Below the pieces are notes generated by a model. The model was not told where the DNA came from and did not search any database. It saw only the letters and a list, made by a program, of their open reading frames with translations. From positions 5,332,484 to 5,366,091 of the forward strand of contig NZ_KK037166.1 of NCBI RefSeq assembly GCF_000568255.1: a stretch of 33,608 nt of DNA, given 5' to 3'. Positions 18,408 to 26,864 of the stretch are shown piece by piece (the first letter of the stretch is position 1; every line of letters starts with the position of its first letter). Origin of the DNA: Kutzneria sp. 744. Lineage in GTDB: Bacteria > Actinomycetota > Actinomycetes > Mycobacteriales > Pseudonocardiaceae. The position numbers and the translations under genes are program-made.

Positions 18408-19450
18408 CACTTCGCTACCTGGTTGCCCCAGAGGCTCTTGTCGTCCACGTTGTCCTTGGTCACCAGCGGGGCCGGCAACTGGTCCTCCAGCTGGCCGCCG
18501 CCCACGTCGATGATGGTGCTGTTGTGGTCGGTCGGGCCGGGCTTGAACGTCTTGCCCTGCACCGCGGCCTTGGCGTAGAACAGCGCCCACTTCGCGTACA
18601 GGTCGGCCGGCTGCGAGACGGTGGCGTCGATCTGGCCCTGCCGGATCGCGTCGAACTCCTGCGGGATGCCGTCGTTGGAGATGATCGAGATGTGGCCCGG
18701 CTGGCCGACCGGGATCAGGTGGTTGGTGGACTTCAGCAGTTGCAGCGTCGCGCTCAGGAACGCACCGCCGGCCTGCATGTAGATGCCGTTGATGTCCGGG
18801 TTCGCGGTCAGGTCGGTCTGCAGCGCGGCCGACGCCTTGGCGCCCTCCCAGTTGGTCGGCTCGGCGAGCACCGTGACGTTCGGGTAGTTCTGCTTCATGC
18901 AGTCGCCGAACGCCTCCGACCGGTCGCGGCCGTTGATCGAGGACAGGTCGCCCTCGAACTCGACGACCTTGCCCTTGCCCTTGATCTGCTCGCCGAGGAA
19001 CTTGCAGGCCTTCTCGCCGTACGCCTTGTTGTCGGCCCGCACGACCATGAACGCGCCGCCCTTGTCCGGTCGGGTGTCGACCGTGACGACCGGGATCTTC
19101 TGCTGGTTGAGCTGCGAGATGGTGCTGGCGATGGCGCCGGTGTCCTGCGGGGCCATCACGATCGCCTTGGCCCCCTGCGCGGTCATGGCCTGCACGTTGG
19201 ACACCAGCTTGGTGATGTCGTTCTGCGAGTTGGTCGGGGTCATCAGGTTGATGCCCAGGTCCTTGGCCTCGGTCGGCACGTACTTGTTGTACGAGTTCCA
19301 GAAGTCCGTGTCGGCCCGCGGGAAGTCCACGCCGATCGGCCCGACGCTGCCGCTGCCGCCGCCGTCGGCCGAATCGCCTCTGTTGCAGGCGGCCAGTGTG
19401 CCGGCGAGCGCTACGCACACCGCGACGGTGAGGATGCTGCGCTTGTCCAT
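18407..19450 (-). CDS. Sugar-binding lipoprotein, periplasmic-binding (RbsB-like) family
   Basis: 347 aa. Lipobox ends at Cys22 (LAACNRGD) with a Gly/Ser linker after it. The mature part is a Peripla_BP_4 fold: IGVDFPRADTDFWNSY, the NDITKLVSNVQAMTAQGAKAIVMAP strand-helix unit, PVVTVDTRPD, and GIYMQAGG. ATG 19450 has AGGA upstream. It is the first gene of the transporter trio and lies 16 nt after the SDR gene. It would capture the deoxy sugar outside the membrane. The ligand is inferred from the catabolic genes in the same operon. Confidence 0.9.
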   Translation of the reverse strand: MDKRSILTVAVCVALAGTLAACNRGDSADGGGSGSVGPIGVDFPRADTDFWNSYNKYVPTEAKDLGINLMTPTNSQNDITKLVSNVQAMTAQGAKAIVMAPQDTGAIASTISQLNQQKIPVVTVDTRPDKGGAFMVVRADNKAYGEKACKFLGEQIKGKGKVVEFEGDLSSINGRDRSEAFGDCMKQNYPNVTVLAEPTNWEGAKASAALQTDLTANPDINGIYMQAGGAFLSATLQLLKSTNHLIPVGQPGHISIISNDGIPQEFDAIRQGQIDATVSQPADLYAKWALFYAKAAVQGKTFKPGPTDHNSTIIDVGGGQLEDQLPAPLVTKDNVDDKSLWGNQVAK

Positions 19451-19466
19451 CGTTCCTCGTTTCGTT

Positions 19467-20234
19467 CTAACTCGGCGGCCGCAGGCGCAGGCCGTACATG
19501 CCGCCGTCCACCGCGAGCACGGTGCCGGCGGTCGATCCCGACAGGGGGCTGGCGAGGTAGCAGATGGCGTGGGCCACCTCGTCGGCGGAAACGAGCCGCC
19601 CGGACGGCTGGCGCGCCTGCAGCGCGGCCCGTTCGGCGGCGGGGTCGGGCGCCGCGTCGAGCAGCCGGCCGACCCAGGGTGTGTCCACGGTGCCGGGGGC
19701 GACGGCATTGACCCGAATGCCCTCCCGCACGTGGTCGGCGGCCATCGCCAGGGTGAGCCCGTACACCGCGCCCTTGCTGGCGGAGTACAGGGCGCGCTGC
19801 GGCAGCCCGGCCCACGCGGCGATGGAGCAGGTGTTGACGATGGCGGCCGACGGCGACTGCCGCAGCCACGGCAGCGCGGCCCGGCTGACCCGGGCCATGC
19901 CGATCACGTTGACGTCCAGCACCTGCTGCCACTGGGCGTCGTCGTTGGCGGCGACGTCGCCCTGGGCGCCGATGCCGGCGTTGTTGATCACGATGTCGAG
20001 CCGGCCGAAGCGCTCGGCGGCCTCGGCCACCGCGGCCCGCACAGAGGCGTCATCCGTTACGTCGCAACGGATTCCGATCAGCGGGTCGGCGACCTGGTCG
20101 GGATTGAGGTCCAGGGCCGCGACTGTTGCGCCGCGGGAGGCGAGCAGCTCCGCCGTGGCCCGGCCGATGCCGGACGCGCCGCCGGTGACAACGGCTGCCA
20201 AGCCGCCGAAATCATTCGACACAGCGTCGGTCAT
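19467..20234 (-). CDS. SDR dehydrogenase, probable 2-keto-3-deoxy-L-fuconate dehydrogenase
   Basis: 255 aa classical SDR. NAD(P) motif TGGASGIG (17-24), NNAG (84-87), catalytic Ser137, Tyr150 and Lys154 (YSASK), and Asp42 after beta-2, which favours NAD+. ATG 20234 overlaps the dehydratase TGA by 4 nt. In the non-phosphorylative fucose route an SDR oxidises 2-keto-3-deoxy-L-fuconate at C4 to the 2,4-diketo acid, the substrate of the FAH-family hydrolase, and that hydrolase is encoded in this operon. A role as a second fucose dehydrogenase is possible but the AKR already fills that step. Confidence 0.87.
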   Translation of the reverse strand: MTDAVSNDFGGLAAVVTGGASGIGRATAELLASRGATVAALDLNPDQVADPLIGIRCDVTDDASVRAAVAEAAERFGRLDIVINNAGIGAQGDVAANDDAQWQQVLDVNVIGMARVSRAALPWLRQSPSAAIVNTCSIAAWAGLPQRALYSASKGAVYGLTLAMAADHVREGIRVNAVAPGTVDTPWVGRLLDAAPDPAAERAALQARQPSGRLVSADEVAHAICYLASPLSGSTAGTVLAVDGGMYGLRLRPPS

Positions 20235-21532
20235 GCCACGCCCTCCGTCCACACGGGACCGTCCGGATACACGTACCGGCTCAGCGTCTCCTCCCGCAAC
20301 TGCGCGGAGAAGCCCGGCTGGGCCGGCGCGACGTAGCGGCCGCCGACCACCGAAGCCGGATCCGTGAAGTGCTCGTGCAGGTGGTCGACCCACTCGATGA
20401 CCCGGCCGTCCAGCGACGCGGACACCGCGACGTAGTCGAAGAAGGACAGGTGCCGCACCAGCTCGCACAGGCCGACGCCACCGGCGTGCGGGCACACCGG
20501 GACGCCGAACTTGGCCGCCAGCAACAGGATCGCGATGTTCTCGTTGACGCCGGCGACCCGGCAGGCGTCGATCTGCACCACGTCGACCGCGCCGGCCTGC
20601 AGCAGTTGCTTGAACACCACGCGGTTCTGCACGTGCTCGCCGGTGGCCACCTTGATCGGGGCCAGCGCGTCGGCGATGGCCCGGTGGGCCAGCACGTCGT
20701 CGGGCGAGGTCGGCTCCTCGATCCAGTACGGCGAGTAAGGGGCCAGCTCGCGCATCCAGCGGATCGCCACGTCGGTGTCCCAGCGCTGGTTGGCGTCCAC
20801 CGCGACCCGCACACCCGAGCCGACGACCTCGCGGGCCAGCTTCATGCGCCGCACGTCGTCGTCGAGGTCGCCGCCGACCTTGAGCTTGATCATGTCGAAG
20901 CCCTCGGCGATGGCCTGCTTGGCCAGCCGGGTCAGCTTCTCGTCGGAGTAACCCAGCCAGCCCGGCGACGTCGTGTAGGCGGGGAAGCCGTTCTCGGTCA
21001 GCTGCGCGATCCGCCCGGCCCTGGTCGGCTCCGCCTTGCGCAGGATCGACAGCGCCTCGTCCGGCGTCAACGCGTCGGACAGGTAGCGGAAGTCGATCAG
21101 ACCGACGATCTCCTCCGGCGTCATGCCGGACAGGAACCGCCACAGCGGCAGGCCGGCGCGGCGGGACGCGAGGTCCCACGCGGCGTTGACCACCGCGCCG
21201 ATGGCCATGTGCACGACGCCCTTCTCGGGGCCGAGCCAGCGCAGCTGCGAGTCGCCGATCAGCTCGGACGACAACGCGGCCAGCGCCGCCGCGTCCTCCG
21301 GCACCGGCCGGCCGACCACGTGCGGGGCCAGCGCCTTGATGGCGGCGGCCTGCACGTCGTTGCCGCGGCCGATGGTAAAGGCCAGACCGTAGCCGTCGGG
21401 GCCCTCGTCGGTGCGCAGCGTGACGTAGGCCGCCGAGTAGTCGGGGTCGGGGTTCATCGCGTCGGACCCGTCCAGCTCCCGCGAGGTGGGGAACCGGATG
21501 TCCAGCACGTCGAGTGCGACGACACGGGCCAT
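20231..21532 (-). CDS. Enolase-superfamily L-fuconate dehydratase
   Basis: 433 aa. The active site matches Xanthomonas FucD at a constant offset of two residues, as I recall that enzyme: Lys218 in KLKV, Asp246 in VDANQRW, Glu272 in IEEPTSPDD, Glu299 in TGEH, and His349 in [19 protein letters not shown] before the barrel is also characteristic of this branch. It uses Mg2+ to dehydrate L-fuconate to 2-keto-3-deoxy-L-fuconate. The ATG at 21532 lies 1 nt after the preceding stop. The match of all catalytic positions makes this the strongest single indicator of the pathway. Confidence 0.93.
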   Translation of the reverse strand: MARVVALDVLDIRFPTSRELDGSDAMNPDPDYSAAYVTLRTDEGPDGYGLAFTIGRGNDVQAAAIKALAPHVVGRPVPEDAAALAALSSELIGDSQLRWLGPEKGVVHMAIGAVVNAAWDLASRRAGLPLWRFLSGMTPEEIVGLIDFRYLSDALTPDEALSILRKAEPTRAGRIAQLTENGFPAYTTSPGWLGYSDEKLTRLAKQAIAEGFDMIKLKVGGDLDDDVRRMKLAREVVGSGVRVAVDANQRWDTDVAIRWMRELAPYSPYWIEEPTSPDDVLAHRAIADALAPIKVATGEHVQNRVVFKQLLQAGAVDVVQIDACRVAGVNENIAILLLAAKFGVPVCPHAGGVGLCELVRHLSFFDYVAVSASLDGRVIEWVDHLHEHFTDPASVVGGRYVAPAQPGFSAQLREETLSRYVYPDGPVWTEGVA

Positions 21533-21533
21533 C

Positions 21534-22388
21534 TCAGGCCGCCCCGAAGGTCTGCCGCTGCTTGCCGAGGCCGTCGATCTCCAACTCGACGACGTCGCCC
21601 GCGCGCAGGTACGGCTTGGGGTCCGCCTGGCCCAGTGCGACGCCCGCGGGAGTGCCAGTATTGATCAGGTCGCCGGGCCGCAACACCATGAACTGGCTGA
21701 GGTAGCGGATCACCTCGGCAACGTGGAAGATCATGTTCTTCGTGGAGGAGTCCTGCTTCAGCTCGCCGTTCACCCACAGCCGCAGCCCGAGCTGCTGCGG
21801 GTCGCCGATGTCCTCGGCCGGCGCCAGCCACGGGCCGAGCGGGTTGAAGGTCTCGCAGTTCTTGCCCTTGTCCCACGTCCCGCCGCGCTCGATCTGGAAC
21901 TCGCGCTCGGAGACGTCATGGGAGAGCACGTAGCCGGCGACGCAGGCCAGAGCCTCCTCGTGGCTGTCGAGGTAGCGGGCCGTCCTGCCGATGACCACGC
22001 CCAACTCGACCTCCCAGTCCGTCTTCACGGACTTGCGGGGCACCAGGACCTCGTCGTACGGGCCGACCACGGTGTCCGGGGTCTTGAGGAAGACCACCGG
22101 CTCGTCGGGGGCCGTCGCGCCGGTCTCGGCGGCGTGGTCGGAGTAGTTCAGCCCGATGCAGATGATCTTGCCGATGCCGGCCAGCGGGGGGCCGACGCGG
22201 AGGTTGCTGTCGTCGAGGACCGGCAGGTCGCCGGCGTCGAGGGCGGCTCGGACTCTGGCCACTCCGTCGCCGCCGAGGAAGGCTCCGTCGATGTCCGCCG
22301 TCACCGGGGTGAGGTCGTGGACGACGCCCTCCTCGGTGCGGACGGCAGGGCGCTCGCTACCGGGAGCGCCGAGGCGCAGCAGCTGCAC
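21534..22388 (-). CDS. FAH-family hydrolase, probable 2,4-diketo-3-deoxy-L-fuconate hydrolase
   Basis: 284 aa. Fumarylacetoacetate-hydrolase fold with [13 protein letters not shown], metal ligands in [10 protein letters not shown] (two Glu) and SHDVSERE (Asp), and the conserved [10 protein letters not shown] and [17 protein letters not shown] near the end. First gene of the operon; GTG 22388 has AGGAGG 9 nt upstream. Known members split 2,4-diketo-3-deoxy-L-fuconate into pyruvate and L-lactate, which would complete the route. Position next to the fuconate dehydratase supports this over fumarylacetoacetate or pyrone substrates. Confidence 0.88.
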   Translation of the reverse strand: MQLLRLGAPGSERPAVRTEEGVVHDLTPVTADIDGAFLGGDGVARVRAALDAGDLPVLDDSNLRVGPPLAGIGKIICIGLNYSDHAAETGATAPDEPVVFLKTPDTVVGPYDEVLVPRKSVKTDWEVELGVVIGRTARYLDSHEEALACVAGYVLSHDVSEREFQIERGGTWDKGKNCETFNPLGPWLAPAEDIGDPQQLGLRLWVNGELKQDSSTKNMIFHVAEVIRYLSQFMVLRPGDLINTGTPAGVALGQADPKPYLRAGDVVELEIDGLGKQRQTFGAA

Positions 22389-22425
22389 GGAGGGTTCCTC
22401 CTCGCTCGTACCGAAAGACCTCCGA

Positions 22426-22462
22426 TGTATATCCGCTGAGTCCGGCGAAGTCCAGACTGGAC
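22426..22462 (-). promoter_or_regulatory. Promoter -10 and palindromic operator for the fucose operon
   Basis: GTCCAGACTGGAC (22450-22462) is a perfect 6+1+6 palindrome. On the minus strand TATACA (22426-22431) is a good -10, 18 bp from CTGGAC, which is part of the palindrome and sits at the -35 position. A repressor bound here would block polymerase directly. The start would be about 30 nt before the GTG. The region also serves the divergent kinase pseudogene. Confidence 0.5.
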
Positions 22463-22501
22463 GGCGGAACCTTGACCTAACTGATCCGATGACTTCATGG
22501 G

Positions 22502-23692
22502 GTGGCTGTGGCGAATACCGAGGGTTACCTGGTCGGCGTGGATGCCGGTGGGACGACGACCCGAGCCCTCGTGGCCGACCTGACCGGGGCCCGCGTGGGC
22601 ACCGGGCGGGCCGGCGGGGCGAATCCCAACTCGCACCCGCCGGAGGTGGCCGCCGAGCAGGTCGCGGCGGCCATCGCGGCGGCGCTGGCTCGGCCGGCGT
22701 GCCGGCCGATCGGGTCCGCGCCGGGGTGCTGGTTATTTGTCAATACCCATGGGCTTCGTGTGCTCCGACAAGCAGCCTGGTAACCACGGAAGGCCTTTAA
22801 AAGCAAGCAATTAAACACTGGTAACCAACAACAGGATACTACGACGCCAATGTAGACGAGGATGTCGGCACCCTCGCGTCGGTGGGGAATGTTGCGTAAC
22901 ACGCAATGGGTCATTTCCTCACAATGGTGTAGAGTCGGTCAGGACCTGGGATAATTGCGAAGGCCCGTTCATTGACTTTGGTCGAACGCATGGCTTTCTG
23001 GTGCGGGCCGTTCACCATAGTTACATCTAAGGTATCGGTTAGTCTATTTTCGGCAGACGACAGAAGGGACCATACGCAGATTTCCTACAGGCGACGGTAG
23101 ACGCATCGTGAACCGGCGTCAGGTCGCCATCGCCGGCGGCTTCGGCTGGCTGCTCGGCGACGAGGGTTCGGCCTTCTGGCTCGGGCGGCAGGCCGTGCGG
23201 GCCACGCTGCGGACCCTCGCCACCGGCGCGGCGCTGGGGGCGCTGGCCCGGAGCGTGCTGTCCACCGTGGTGGCGATGCCGGAGGTCAGCGGCGATCCGA
23301 TGCTGCGGCGCTCGGTGGTGTCACGCATGATCACCGCCGTCAACGCCGAGCCGCCCATCCACCTCGCCCGGCTGGCGCCGTTGGTCACGTCCGCCGCCGA
23401 GGCTCATGACCCGTTGGCCGCCGAGATCGTCGACGAGGCCGTGGACTGGCTGGTCCGCACCGCCCGCGACGCCCGGTCCGGCGGTGAGCGCACGCCCGTG
23501 GTCGTCATCGGCAGCGTCGCCGCCGGAGGTGGGGTGCTGGGGCAGCGCCTGCTGTCGGCGTTGGAGGAGGCCTGCGGCGGCGAGGTGACGGTAGCCAGCG
23601 ACGGCGCCGCCGGGGCCGCTTGGCTGGCGTCCCTGGAGCTGCTCGGCCCGGCGGCCTTGACGCTACGCCCGCAGCTCTTGAGCGGCACCTAA
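22502..23692 (+). pseudogene. BadF/BadG/BcrA-type sugar kinase (GlcNAc-kinase-like), broken
   Basis: The N-terminal part has the ASKHA phosphate-1 motif VGVDAGGTTTRALVADL. Near 22698 the reading frame jumps: the expected continuation PADRVRAGVL is in another frame, consistent with loss of one base. From about 22734 the sequence turns into GC-poor noise. Recognisable kinase resumes near 23098 (RRQVAIAGGFGWLLGDEGSAFWLG) and runs to TAA 23692 with the usual C-terminal half, including GSVAAGGGVLGQRL. The missing segment would contain the central VAGTG-type adenosine/phosphate motif. Intact relatives have about 320 aa and phosphorylate GlcNAc or glucosamine. GTG 22502 or 22508 was the start. Divergent from the fucose operon. 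Confidence 0.82.
22734..23097. other. Second GC-poor, non-coding island inside the kinase gene
   Basis: About 364 bp of clearly lower GC than its surroundings, with stops in all frames and no codon bias. A 10-bp direct repeat CTGGTAACCA occurs at 22777 and 22818. A small hairpin TTGCGT-AAC-ACGCAA lies near 22892. Neither is convincing evidence of a mobile element. The native segment it displaces should be about 190-200 bp, so this is not a length-preserving change as far as I can judge. No sequence is shared with the first island. Confidence 0.65.
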
Positions 23693-23695
23693 TTC

Positions 23696-23817
23696 GCCAC
23701 ATGCGCTTCCCACTTGGCGCCAGGTGCCACATAGGAAGCGCATGTGGCGTTCACGCCGGCTTGTGCCACGTGCGCTTCCTACTTGGCGCTAGATGCCACA
23801 TGGGAAGCGCATGTGGC
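23696..23817. repeat. Tandem pair of 53-nt hairpin repeats
   Basis: Unit 1 is 23696-23748 and unit 2 is 23765-23817, separated by 16 nt. Each has 15-bp arms (GCCACATGCGCTTCC and its complement) and a 23-nt centre containing an inner palindrome around TTGGCGCCA. Arms are perfect in unit 1; unit 2 has one change that keeps a G-U pair in RNA. The two units differ at five positions and all five are transitions. They lie between the convergent ends of the kinase pseudogene and the NB-ARC gene. Confidence 0.9.
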
Positions 23818-23864
23818 AAAAGAGGGGGTGGGGTGGGGGTCGTCCGGTTAGCCTCGCGGCGGGG

Positions 23865-24795
23865 TCAGGCGCGGGCGGCTAGGGCCTGGGCGCGTTCGGT
23901 GTCGCCGATGGCCTCGTAGACGGCCTGGGCGGCGGCCCAGAACTGGCGGGCCTCGGGCAGGCGGTCGAGGTCGGCGTGGATGTCGCCGATGCGGGAGAGG
24001 GACTCGGCCTCGGCCCAGCGGTCGCTCGCGCCGCGGCAGGCCTCCAGGGCCAGGCGGAGGTCCTGGAGGGCGGTGTCGGGGTGGCCGCGGTCGGCGTGCA
24101 CGGCGGCCATCTTCATCAGCACCCACGGCTTGGCCCCACTGGCCCCGACGGCCAGGGAGGCGGCCATGGCGCTGAGGGCGTCGTCGAAGCGGCCGCGGGA
24201 GTGGTGCACGTCGCCGATGGTGGCCAGCGCGGCGCCGACGCCGTCCTGGTCGTCGAACTCCCGGAACAGCTCAAGGGCCTGCGCGGCGTACATGTCGGCG
24301 CAGGCCATGTCGCCGCGGTCGACGGCGAGGAAGGCGGTGCCGGCCAGGGACCAGGCCTCGCCGAGCCGGTCGTTGGTCTGCCGGCGCAGCTGCCGGGACC
24401 GCAGGTAGAGCTGGGTGGACTGGACGAAGTCGCCCATCCGCCGATAGGCCTCGGCCAGGCTGACCGCCACGCAGCCCTCGGCGTGCAGGTCGCCGGTCTC
24501 CTCGGCGGCGACCAGGGCCAGCTGCTGGGTGCGCACCCAGATGGTCCACGGCTTGCGGTGCAGCCAGTAGTTCCACAGCGCCACGGCGAGCTTCCATGAC
24601 GGCCCGCAGGCCAGGTGCTCCAGCCCGAGCTGGATCACGGGCACGAAGTTGGGCAGCTCGGCGTCGCACCAGCGCAGGGCGGCGTCGTGGTCGGCGAACT
24701 CCAGCGTCTGCACGGGCGAGGGCACGGGATCGGGCGTCAGCGCGTCGTCACGGAAGGGCGCCAGCGCGAGGCCGGCGGCGTAGGCGGTCGCCCTG
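23865..24795 (-). pseudogene. TPR-repeat C-terminal part of the frameshifted XRE/NB-ARC regulator
   Basis: In this frame about 309 codons continue the gene that starts at 26052. It holds at least four to five tetratricopeptide-like helix pairs, for example GCVAVSLAEAYRRMGDFVQSTQ, GEAWSLAGTAFLAVDRGD and AEAESLSRIGDIHADLDRLPEAR shortened here to their motifs. Sequence AYAAGLALAPF just after the break is the usual linker between the winged-helix end of the NB-ARC unit and the TPRs. No SD supports independent translation. An ATG at 24860 opens the frame but lies inside the N-terminal coding part. It would form the sensing platform of the intact regulator. Confidence 0.8.
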
Positions 24796-26052
24796 GTACC
24801 AGGTGACCATGCGGGTGACGGCCGGACCGCGCTCGTCGGCGGCCACCAGCTCGCCGGCATACTCCCGGAGCAGGTCGTGCAGCTGGTACCGATCGCGGCC
24901 GGCGGCCTTCACGAGGTGCGCGGCGGCCAGCCGGTCCAGCAACGTCCGCGCGGCGGCCATGGTCAGCCCGGCCAGGGCGGCGGCGGCCCCGGTGCTGATG
25001 TGCGGACCCCGGTGCAGGCCGAGTAGCCGGAACATGCGCGCGCAGTCATCGTCGAGGCGTCGGTACGACCAGTCGAAGACGGTCCGCACGGCGACGGAGT
25101 CGAAGGTCGTCAGCACGTCCAGCCGGCCGTCGACGTCCAGCTGCTCGACCAGGTCCCGGACGAGGTAGTGGGGCTGGGCCAGCACGCGTTCGGCGGCGAT
25201 CCGCAGCGCCAGCGGCAGAAAGCCGCAGCGGGCGGCCAGATCGGTGACCGCCTCGGGCTCGACGGCGGCGCGCTCCTCGCCGATCACCCGGCGGATCAGG
25301 GCGATGGAGTCGGCCGGCGTCATCGGGCCGAGGGTCACGCGCAGCGCGTCGGACTGGACGGCGATGCTCGACAGCCGCTCGCGGCTGGTCATCACGACCA
25401 CGCAGCCGGGCGCGGCCGGCAACAGCGGCCGAACCTGCTCCGAGGACGCGGCGTTGTCCAGGACCACCAACAACTTCCGGTCCGCCACCAGCGACCGGAA
25501 CAGGGCCGAGCAGCGCTCAAGGCCGCTGGGAATCCCGTTGGCCGGCACGCCGAGCGCGCTCAGGAACTCCTCCAGCGCCACCCGCGGCTCCACGGGCCGC
25601 TCGTGCGGGGAGTGTCCGCGCAGGTCGATGTACAGCTGGCCGTCGGGAAAACGGTCCACGGCGTGGTGTCCCCAGCGCAGCGCCAGCATGGTCTTGCCGG
25701 TGCCCGGCGGGCCGTCGATGATCACGGCGCGGGCGTCGCTGTTGTCCAGCAACCGCAACTGATCGCCGCGTCCGACGAAGCGACGGATGCCCGCCGGCAG
25801 CTGCGCGGGCCGCACCGAGGCCTCCGCGTTGGCCAGAGCGACCAGTGCGCCGCCGGCTTCGAGGTTGTCGTCGCAGGCGCGGGCCAGCTCCGGCGAGGGC
25901 GGGCGGCCGTTCTCGACCTTGCTGAGGTAGCCGGGCGTGAAGCCGATGACCTTGGACAGGCCGCGCAGGGACAGGCCGCGGTGCTGGCGCAGCCGCCGCA
26001 GCTCCTGCCCGAACAGCGCCGCGGCGCCTTCGGTCCTGCTACCTCTACCCAT
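24748..26052 (-). CDS. XRE-HTH / NB-ARC ATPase regulator, N-terminal part, frameshifted before the TPR domain
   Basis: 434 aa as read. An XRE helix-turn-helix spans about residues 14-65 (LSLRGLSKVIGFTPGYLSKV). The NB-ARC has P-loop GPPGTGKT (114-121), Walker B LLVVLDNA, the sensor MTSRERLSSI and LPLALRIAAE. A winged helix ends in YQLHDLLREYAGEL. At about 24792-24797 one extra base shifts the frame: removing it joins VTWY to RATAYAAGLAL and gives a normal protein of about 728 aa with the TPR part. Such STAND proteins in actinobacteria resemble AfsR without its SARP domain and act as regulatory switches. Whether the shift is a true mutation or a sequencing error cannot be told here. Confidence 0.85.
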   Translation of the reverse strand: MGRGSRTEGAAALFGQELRRLRQHRGLSLRGLSKVIGFTPGYLSKVENGRPPSPELARACDDNLEAGGALVALANAEASVRPAQLPAGIRRFVGRGDQLRLLDNSDARAVIIDGPPGTGKTMLALRWGHHAVDRFPDGQLYIDLRGHSPHERPVEPRVALEEFLSALGVPANGIPSGLERCSALFRSLVADRKLLVVLDNAASSEQVRPLLPAAPGCVVVMTSRERLSSIAVQSDALRVTLGPMTPADSIALIRRVIGEERAAVEPEAVTDLAARCGFLPLALRIAAERVLAQPHYLVRDLVEQLDVDGRLDVLTTFDSVAVRTVFDWSYRRLDDDCARMFRLLGLHRGPHISTGAAAALAGLTMAAARTLLDRLAAAHLVKAAGRDRYQLHDLLREYAGELVAADERGPAVTRMVTWYQGDRLRRRPRAGALP

Positions 26053-26056
26053 GTCC

Positions 26057-26713
26057 CTACCCCGGGTCGGTATCGGACACGAGTCTACGTCGCGGATGTC
26101 GTAAACCCGGGTGGCCCGAGGGCAGGCTTGCGCGGAAGGCCCACCAGGTCGGCGCGAGCATCAGCACGTAGAGCGGCCAGGACAGGCCGACGCGGGCGAT
26201 GCCGGAGGCGATCACGTCACCCTGCCACCACAGGAATCCGAACACGATCACCCGGATGCCGTACTGGATGGAGTAGACGAGGGTGGCGCGGCCGTAGGCG
26301 CGCAACAGATCCGGGTCCTGCCGCCACTGGGTGCGCTGGCCGAGCAGTGCCCCGATGATGACGCCGAGCAGCGGCCACCGGACCGCCCAGCTGACCACGA
26401 AGGCCAGCCCGCTGGCGGCGTTGCTGAGCAGCTGCACCAGGAAGAAGTCGATGGCCCGCCCGGTGTACATGGCGACCAGCGCGGCGACGGACACCACGAA
26501 GGCGCCGACCAGCACCGCCCGGATCTTGTCCCCGCGCGCCAACCGGATGGCCCCGACCATCACGGCGGTGGCCACGGCGATGAGCGCGCCCCACCCGACC
26601 GAGTGATTCGTGAGCAGCCAGCCGGCCACGAACGCGACGGACGGCAGGGTGGCGTCCAGGGCCGCGCCGCGCCCGCCCAGCAGCTGCGCGAAGGTCTCTT
26701 CCCGCTCGATCAC
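26057..26713 (-). CDS. DUF3159 family integral membrane protein
   Basis: 218 aa with five to six hydrophobic helices and the family's N-terminal EETFAQLLGGRGAALDATLPS. The tract QWRQDPDLLRAYGRAT and YSIQYGIRVIVFG are also typical. The start is GTG 26713. Function is unknown; the fold looks like a small transporter or sensor. It ends 4 bp before the NB-ARC gene start, so the two are probably cotranscribed. A possible iron box lies 13 bp upstream. Confidence 0.87.
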   Translation of the reverse strand: MIEREETFAQLLGGRGAALDATLPSVAFVAGWLLTNHSVGWGALIAVATAVMVGAIRLARGDKIRAVLVGAFVVSVAALVAMYTGRAIDFFLVQLLSNAASGLAFVVSWAVRWPLLGVIIGALLGQRTQWRQDPDLLRAYGRATLVYSIQYGIRVIVFGFLWWQGDVIASGIARVGLSWPLYVLMLAPTWWAFRASLPSGHPGLRHPRRRLVSDTDPG

Positions 26714-26725
26714 CCCCCAAGCCTG

Positions 26726-26744
26726 CCAGGTTAGGTGACCCTAA
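26726..26744 (-). promoter_or_regulatory. Possible IdeR/DmdR iron box before the DUF3159 gene
   Basis: On the minus strand TTAGGGTCACCTAACCTGG matches the DtxR/IdeR consensus at 14 of 19 positions by my count, with both half-sites recognisable. It ends 13 bp before the GTG start and includes TAACCT, a weak -10. This is suggestive only. Confidence 0.35.
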
Positions 26745-26794
26745 TGGGTAACTAACACTCACGGTTACGACCTGAATACGCCATGAACGGGCCA

Positions 26795-26823
26795 TTGACC
26801 TGGGTGAGCGCGGTCACTACGGT
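26795..26823 (+). promoter_or_regulatory. Promoter of the csnR operon
   Basis: TTGACC (26795-26800) and TACGGT (26818-26823) are separated by exactly 17 bp. Transcription would begin near 26830, just before the palindromic operator and 35 nt before the csnR start. Spacing and hexamers match vegetative actinobacterial promoters. Confidence 0.65.
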
Positions 26824-26834
26824 GGCACGAAATC

Positions 26835-26853
26835 GTCTGGAAAGTTAACAGAC
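26835..26853. promoter_or_regulatory. Palindromic operator, probable CsnR box
   Basis: GTCTGGAAAGTTAACAGAC is a 19-bp imperfect palindrome (14 of 19 positions self-complementary). It lies between the predicted start of transcription and the SD AGGAG. The GGAAAGTT half resembles the box I recall from chitosanase promoters controlled by CsnR in Streptomyces. Autorepression is the expected outcome. Confidence 0.65.
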
Positions 26854-26864
26854 AGGAGTTCCCA

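Noticed and set aside
22777-22827. 10-bp direct repeat in the second island as a transposition footprint
   Set aside because: The repeats are only 41 bp apart, do not flank the island, and a repeat of this size is not far from chance in 370 bp.
23818-23842. G-rich tract after the hairpin pair as a G-quadruplex element
   Set aside because: Only three long G runs; a four-run quadruplex would need splitting a run, and such tracts are common in high-GC genomes.
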